DNA of 46,817 nt from Paraburkholderia sp. SG-MS1 (GTDB taxonomy: Bacteria; Pseudomonadota; Gammaproteobacteria; Burkholderiales; Burkholderiaceae): the NCBI RefSeq assembly GCF_012275575.1, contig NZ_NPIH01000140.1, forward strand, positions 1 through 46,817, read 5' to 3'. The position numbers were made by a program, and so were the translations under genes. The notes below the pieces were generated by a model that had not been told where the DNA came from, did no database searches, and saw nothing but the letters and a program-made list of their open reading frames with translations. Positions 42,739 through 46,817 of this stretch are shown one piece after another (the stretch's first letter is position 1; every line of letters begins with the position of its first letter).

Positions 42739-42762
42739 CCGCAGCGAGCGAGGGGCGGGTGT

Positions 42763-43830
42763 TCAGGCGGTATGCAGCTCACTGAGACGGCAAAGCAGAA
42801 TGCCGTAGCCGGTCAGATGGCCGAGATACACACTCGTGAAGACGGTGGAACCCGGCAGGTCTTCGATCAGATGCCGCAGTTCTTCCATGTGCAGCGGCGG
42901 CATCGACAGCCGCGGTCGTTCCTCGCGCAGGTCCGCCGCTTCGGCCAGTTGCCGGTGCGCCGCGACCAGCTTGCCGAGGCGTTCGAGGAAAGCTTCGCGC
43001 CACGATGCATCGAGTGCGGCGAACTGATCGTGGAACGTGTTCAAGGTCTCCAGAAAGTTGACGAGAGAATCGAAGACTTCCTGATAGCACGCGAACAGCG
43101 GCAGCCGGGCCCGATTGCGTTTCAGATGCGGCGAGACCCATGCCTGCTCGATATCCGTTTTCAACAGCTGGTGCGCCTGTTTGAGGTTGGTGCTCAGCGC
43201 GCGCAGACTGGCGGTCGCGGGTTTGATCTGCGCGCGCTCCAGCTTGCCCGCGGCCAGTTGCGCAAAGGTGTCGGTGGACTGCGCGTTGCCGTCGTTCACG
43301 AGCGTGTTGGCCCAGTAGCCGTGATCGGGCGGGAAGGCCACCTGCTGGAGGATGAAGCCGAGCAGCATGCCCAGCACCACACCGATCAGACGTTGCTCGA
43401 GCAGCGGAAGATGCTCGCCGGTGTAGAGCACGAGTGTCATGGGCACCGTGACGCTGGTCATCTGGAACAGCGACGGCCTGAGTCCGATGATGCCGAAGAT
43501 CACCACCGGCAGCAGCAACGCGCCCAGCCAGAGGTGCGGTGCGGTCAGCCAGATCAGCAAGGTGCCCAGCGGCATGGCGACGACGTTGGATAGCACCCGC
43601 TTGTAGAAATAGCTTCTGGCCGCCGAAATCGAGCTTCCCAGCGCCAGCGTCAGCATGGCCGAACCGGCGAGCGAGACGGCGGCGTCGGGATAACCGAGCA
43701 GCGAAGGGATGAAAAAGCCGATCCAGAGGCCCAGCGTCAGCTTCGTGTATTTCGCCGTTTCGGACAAAGAGAAGCGCGCGAAGGCGCGGCGAAACGGCGT
43801 GAGCGGCTTGTGGGTGTAGACGTTGGACAT
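42763..43830 (-). CDS. FUSC-family (aromatic acid exporter-like) membrane protein
   Basis: The 355-residue protein has an N-terminal membrane half with about six helices (TLGLWIGFFIPSLLGYPDAA, LLPVVIFGIIGLRPSLFQM, LIGVVLGMLLGFILQQVAF) and a helical soluble C-terminal half (FDSLVNFLETLNTFHDQFAAL). This is one half of the AaeB/FUSC layout, likely acting as a dimer for efflux of aromatic acids or other compounds. No good ribosome site precedes ATG 43830. It converges on the cupredoxin operon. The gap 43831-44315 has only the promoter at 44197. Confidence 0.82.
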   Translation of the reverse strand: MSNVYTHKPLTPFRRAFARFSLSETAKYTKLTLGLWIGFFIPSLLGYPDAAVSLAGSAMLTLALGSSISAARSYFYKRVLSNVVAMPLGTLLIWLTAPHLWLGALLLPVVIFGIIGLRPSLFQMTSVTVPMTLVLYTGEHLPLLEQRLIGVVLGMLLGFILQQVAFPPDHGYWANTLVNDGNAQSTDTFAQLAAGKLERAQIKPATASLRALSTNLKQAHQLLKTDIEQAWVSPHLKRNRARLPLFACYQEVFDSLVNFLETLNTFHDQFAALDASWREAFLERLGKLVAAHRQLAEAADLREERPRLSMPPLHMEELRHLIEDLPGSTVFTSVYLGHLTGYGILLCRLSELHTA

Positions 43831-44196
43831 GTCGTGGGTGGACCGATGACGTTAAGCCCGATGCGGTAACAGGTGGACGTGACCTTACCACTGCCTTCGA
43901 ACTATGGCGGGAATCAGAACAGCAGCAGGTGCGCAAGGCGAGACGTGGCGTGCGGCGCGTTTCAAACGGCGCACGCGCGGCGCACTACGATGGTCTGATG
44001 GGCGTGGTTGTTGCGTGACAGAGGCGACGAAAGCTGGCTGCTTTACAGACCTTCGGCAGACGCTTGCGCGAATGCTTGCGCAGACGACAGTCCGGGATCA
44101 TCGGAGGGCGCCTGCGCCATGCGCTCTTGTACCTTTTACCAGTTCAACGCTGCGAGCATGGCCTGGCGCAGCGGCGTTTAAAGCGGCGGCGCCGTG

Positions 44197-44225
44197 TTGT
44201 CGATGGGTAAGGAGCGGCGTACATT
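44197..44225 (+). promoter_or_regulatory. candidate promoter before the anchored hypothetical gene
   Basis: TTGTCG (44197-44202) and TACATT (44220-44225) are 17 bases apart, 90 bases before ATG 44316. Each box matches four of six consensus bases. Confidence 0.35.
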
Positions 44226-44315
44226 CTGTCCTTGCATCGACCTTGCGACGTCGTGTGATCGAAGTCTGATGATGGCTTGCGAGCCAGCAGTGGGACGTAC
44301 TCCGGAGCAATTGCG

Positions 44316-45167
44316 ATGGCTAACGATTCCGACTTGCCTCAGTCCGAAGCAGAGGGCCAGGATCGTCGTTTCGACATCCGCGGCGCGCACCGGACGAGTG
44401 CCCCGCCGGCCGGCTTCGGCCGATTCGCGCTTTGCATCGCGGCTGCCGGCGCATTGGCGTGCGGCGTGCTGGCCACGGTCGCTTACGGCGTCTGGTTCAA
44501 TCAAGATCAGCAGGCGTATGCCGAGGCCATCGCAAGCGCGCGGCAGGCGCTCGGGATGCCGGTCTCGTCGTCGCTCGTCGCGTCAGGCGCGGCGGCCAGT
44601 CCGATGAAACCCGTCGCGTTGATTGAGCGGGCAGTGTCGCCGGCTGAGCCGGGCGTTGCTGCGACGCACGCCAAAACGACGGCGCCGGCCACGACCGAAG
44701 CCATCGGGGCCGCGGCGCCCACCTTGAATGCACCGGCGACGAGGAAGCCGTCCGGCAGCGAGGCGATCGCGAGCGAGCCTTCAAGTAGTCGGGCATCGCC
44801 GTTATCGGACGGCGAGCAGGGCAGCCAGCAGGCGGTCTGGTGGGGACAGGTCGCGCCGGCCCCGGCTGAGCCTGATCCCCGCACCGTCGTTCTCGCCGAC
44901 GCCACTCCGCGTACGTCACACTCACCGTCACCGTCATTGCGTCCGGCCCGCCGCATCAATAACTCAGCCGGTCGCGCCGCGCAACAGTCCGCGGCGGCAC
45001 GCTCAGGCAAGGAGGCGCGGACCGCGCAAGCCGAGCGCCGCGCTTCCGCGCCCGACGCGAAACACAAGGACAGCCTGTTCGCGCGCATGGGGCAGTTCTT
45101 TCGACGCGTGGACTACCGGCAACATGACGCCGGACGTCAGCAGCAAGATCTCTACTCGCGTCCGTGA
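44316..45167 (+). CDS. membrane-anchored hypothetical protein, Ala/Ser/Pro-rich
   Basis: The 283-residue product has one membrane segment (FALCIAAAGALACGVLATVAYGVWF, residues 37-61). A long disordered Ala/Thr/Ser/Pro-rich region follows, then a basic C-terminal segment (KHKDSLFARMGQFFRRVDYR). GGAG lies 9 bases before ATG 44316. No family recognised. The GGDEF gene follows after 43 bases, so the two probably form an operon. Confidence 0.55.
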   Translation: MANDSDLPQSEAEGQDRRFDIRGAHRTSAPPAGFGRFALCIAAAGALACGVLATVAYGVWFNQDQQAYAEAIASARQALGMPVSSSLVASGAAASPMKPVALIERAVSPAEPGVAATHAKTTAPATTEAIGAAAPTLNAPATRKPSGSEAIASEPSSSRASPLSDGEQGSQQAVWWGQVAPAPAEPDPRTVVLADATPRTSHSPSPSLRPARRINNSAGRAAQQSAAARSGKEARTAQAERRASAPDAKHKDSLFARMGQFFRRVDYRQHDAGRQQQDLYSRP

Positions 45168-45210
45168 GCCGCTCGGAAGCCGGCGCGCGGATCGCGAAGG
45201 TGTGCCGGCG

Positions 45211-46287
45211 ATGCGCTTCAGACCGGGTCCCGCGACGGTCGCCGTGGCGTCGCTGCTGTGTCTGCTCATCGGCTTGCTGTACCTGGCGATGCAGATCAGG
45301 ACGGTCTTTTCCGATCAGCTGAAACAGGAGTACGCCAGCCTCGTGCTCGATGCGGCTGTCCATGCGCAAAGCGCGCGCGAGCACGTCGGCATGTGGCAGC
45401 GTGTGCCGGCCGACCGTCCCGCCGACGCGCAGAACGACGGGCGGGCGCGCGCCGAACTCGCGCAACGCCTCACGTCGCTCGCGGCGCTGGTCAACGCGAG
45501 TCCGTCGACCGCGCCCCACATTCCGCCCGCTATGCTGAGCCCGGAAGCCAGCCTCGACGACACCGACGCGTTACTGCGCAATGTCTCGACGTATTGGCGC
45601 GTGCAACGCGACGCCGACAGCGCCGACCTGCGCGTGCGAATCACTCACGTCGCGCGCACATTGATCGCGCTGGCAGCGCTGCTGTTCTGCATGCTGATCA
45701 CGGCGGTAGGCATGTACGCCCGACGCAATCGCCAGTTGGCGGGGCAGTCGCATGAGTTCGAGCATGCGTCGCTGCATGATTCGATGACCGGCCTGCCGAA
45801 CCGGCGCAAGCTGCTGGCCGAGCTGGACGAAGCCGCGGCCCGGGGGCGCGCGACGTCCACGGCTCACCGGCTTGCGGTACTGTACATCGACCTGGACGGG
45901 TTCAAGCAGGTCAACGATTCGCTCGGGCATCGCGCGGGCGATGAATTTCTGATCGCGGTGTCAATGCGCTTTCGCGAATCGGTGCGCAAGACCGATCTCG
46001 TCGCGCGGATTGGTGGCGACGAATTCGCGGTCCTCGTACGCACGTTCGCGAGCGACGCGGAGCTTGCCGAGATCGCGCGGCGGCTGATCGGCTGCGTGGT
46101 GCGCACCGATGAGCAGAGCGGCATCGGGGTAGTGCGCGCGAGCATCGGCATCGCGAGCTTTCCGGAACCGGTGGATGACTATCGCCGCCTCGTCGCCGCT
46201 GCCGATGACGCCATGTATCAGGTCAAGCGCAGCGGCAAGAATGGCTACGCATTCGTGGCGCCGGCGGGACGGGCGGCTGTCTCGTGA
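45211..46287 (+). CDS. membrane-bound diguanylate cyclase (GGDEF)
   Basis: The 358-residue protein has two membrane helices (VAVASLLCLLIGLLYLAM near residue 12 and LIALAALLFCMLITAVGMYA near 155) flanking a periplasmic sensor region. A GGDEF domain follows (HDSMTGLPNRRKLLAEL; active site GGDEF at 268-272). The inhibitory I-site RKTD (259-262) lies five residues upstream, as in active cyclases with product feedback. It makes c-di-GMP. Start 45211 (GAAGG ribosome site, no overlap) is preferred to ATG 45124, which overlaps the previous gene and lacks a ribosome site. Confidence 0.9.
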   Translation: MRFRPGPATVAVASLLCLLIGLLYLAMQIRTVFSDQLKQEYASLVLDAAVHAQSAREHVGMWQRVPADRPADAQNDGRARAELAQRLTSLAALVNASPSTAPHIPPAMLSPEASLDDTDALLRNVSTYWRVQRDADSADLRVRITHVARTLIALAALLFCMLITAVGMYARRNRQLAGQSHEFEHASLHDSMTGLPNRRKLLAELDEAAARGRATSTAHRLAVLYIDLDGFKQVNDSLGHRAGDEFLIAVSMRFRESVRKTDLVARIGGDEFAVLVRTFASDAELAEIARRLIGCVVRTDEQSGIGVVRASIGIASFPEPVDDYRRLVAAADDAMYQVKRSGKNGYAFVAPAGRAAVS

Positions 46288-46294
46288 GTGTGTT

Positions 46295-46501
46295 TCATGA
46301 GCTTGGCGGCGCAGTGATGAGCGTTGCCTCGGCGGGGAGCTTCCCTGCGCGCCGCGCCAGTTCGTCGAGCACTTCCTGACGCCGCTCATCGGGCATGCTC
46401 TTCCATTCGCGGATTTCCGCGCGGGTACGCAGGCAGCCGACGCAGAACCCCGAATTGCCGTCGATTCTGCAAACGTCGACGCACGGTGACTGGATTGCCA
46501 T
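46295..46501 (-). CDS. DUF1289 Cys-rich small protein
   Basis: The 68-residue protein MAIQSPCVDVCRID...FCVGCLRTRAEIREWKSM has the DUF1289 cysteines (CVDVC then CVGC), probably binding a metal or iron-sulfur cluster, and the conserved EIREWKSM. Function is unknown. Start 46501 is chosen because the family begins here; the frame extends to 46675 with no homology. It converges on the GGDEF gene. Confidence 0.85.
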   Translation of the reverse strand: MAIQSPCVDVCRIDGNSGFCVGCLRTRAEIREWKSMPDERRQEVLDELARRAGKLPAEATLITAPPSS

Positions 46502-46711
46502 GTTCAGATTTTCACTTCCGGTGAATCGAGCTCGATGGTCGTGTATGAACGGCCGTCGGATCGTTATATCAAAGCGTGATAGAAAGCGCGAGCCGCGGCG
46601 GGCGGGACCGGCCGCCGCGCGGCCGAGGTCGTGCATCGACGACGGGGGCGACGAGTATATCCAATCCGCCAGCAAGGCGAACGCACGCGACGCTTTGTTT
46701 CGTGTTAAAAA

Positions 46712-46763
46712 AACGTAGCCCGCCGAGACGGCACGCGTTGCCTTGGCGGGTTTCGTTATTCCG
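46712..46763 (-). terminator. candidate terminator
   Basis: CCCGCCGAG pairs with CTTGGCGGG (one mismatch). On the minus strand the stem is followed by CTACGTTTTTTTAAC, so it would best end a transcript entering from the right. Confidence 0.4.
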
Positions 46764-46787
46764 GCATCATCCGCAGCGGAAGGGGCA

Positions 46788-46817
46788 ATGTCCAGATATT
46801 CGTCGATGCGCGCCGTC
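46788..46817 (+). CDS. possible start of a gene cut by the window end
   Basis: ATG 46788 follows GGAAGGGG and opens a frame MSRYSSMRAV to the window edge. Only ten codons are visible, so this is a guess based on the ribosome site. Confidence 0.35.
   Translation, partial: MSRYSSMRAV

Noticed and set aside
1..46817. tRNA, rRNA, insertion sequence or prophage genes
   Set aside because: I looked for cloverleaf-like segments, transposase motifs and terminal repeats while reading both strands and found none; a tRNAscan or ISfinder search would be needed to confirm.

Overview
The window is a GC-rich bacterial chromosome segment, most likely from Paraburkholderia/Burkholderia (Betaproteobacteria). 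I infer this from the gene families, not from a marker gene: two DUF1488 proteins, two proteins with DUF4148-type motifs, a Burkholderia-style trimeric porin, tandem EamA/LysR and AraC arrangements, and the layout of the cobalamin cluster. I saw no rRNA, tRNA, insertion sequence, phage gene or CRISPR array.

Positions 1-9038 hold a divergent cobalamin (vitamin B12) corrin-ring cluster. The minus arm is cobG, cobH, cobI and a CbiG-CobJ fusion that runs off the left edge. It is headed by a cobalamin riboswitch (about 4803-4950). The plus arm is cobL, cbiD, cobK and cobM. The genes overlap or nearly touch. Together they cover precorrin-2 to hydrogenobyrinate, with CbiD standing in for CobF, so this is a hybrid of the textbook aerobic and anaerobic gene sets.

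Positions 9093-17657 hold a DHA2-type MFS exporter (-), small DUF1488 and DUF4148 proteins, a beta-carbonic anhydrase, an AlkB-like dioxygenase behind a LexA-box promoter, then an AraC regulator divergent from an AhpD-like CxxC protein and a dihydrolipoamide-dehydrogenase-like flavoprotein, and a SAM methyltransferase. Positions 17700-24100 hold small DUF1488/hypothetical genes (-), two tandem transglutaminase-like proteins, a divergent LysR/EamA pair, and a YCII-protein/ECF sigma factor operon (-).

Positions 24500-33500 hold a large lipoprotein glycoside hydrolase with a PA14 domain (-), an EamA transporter, a membrane protein with a DUF4148-like tail, SurE (-), a porin and an epoxide hydrolase. 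Positions 33894-38471 hold a TIGR03118 lipoprotein (-), an ArsR/AHSA1 pair with an unusual leaderless promoter-operator, a 54-residue protein, a glutathione S-transferase and a Tat-exported aldo/keto reductase. Positions 39054-46501 hold an M1-type aminopeptidase lipoprotein, a Tat-exported metallophosphoesterase with a cupredoxin, an FUSC-type transporter (-), an unidentified anchored protein, a GGDEF diguanylate cyclase and a DUF1289 protein (-). A possible new gene begins at 46788.

The B12 cluster is the only large pathway unit. The rest is a string of short operons for envelope functions, redox/alkylation stress, transport and regulation. I found no clear defence or mobile system. The best leads are regulatory (LexA-alkB, the ArsR palindrome on the start codon) and small modules (AhpD plus flavoprotein, metallophosphoesterase plus cupredoxin).
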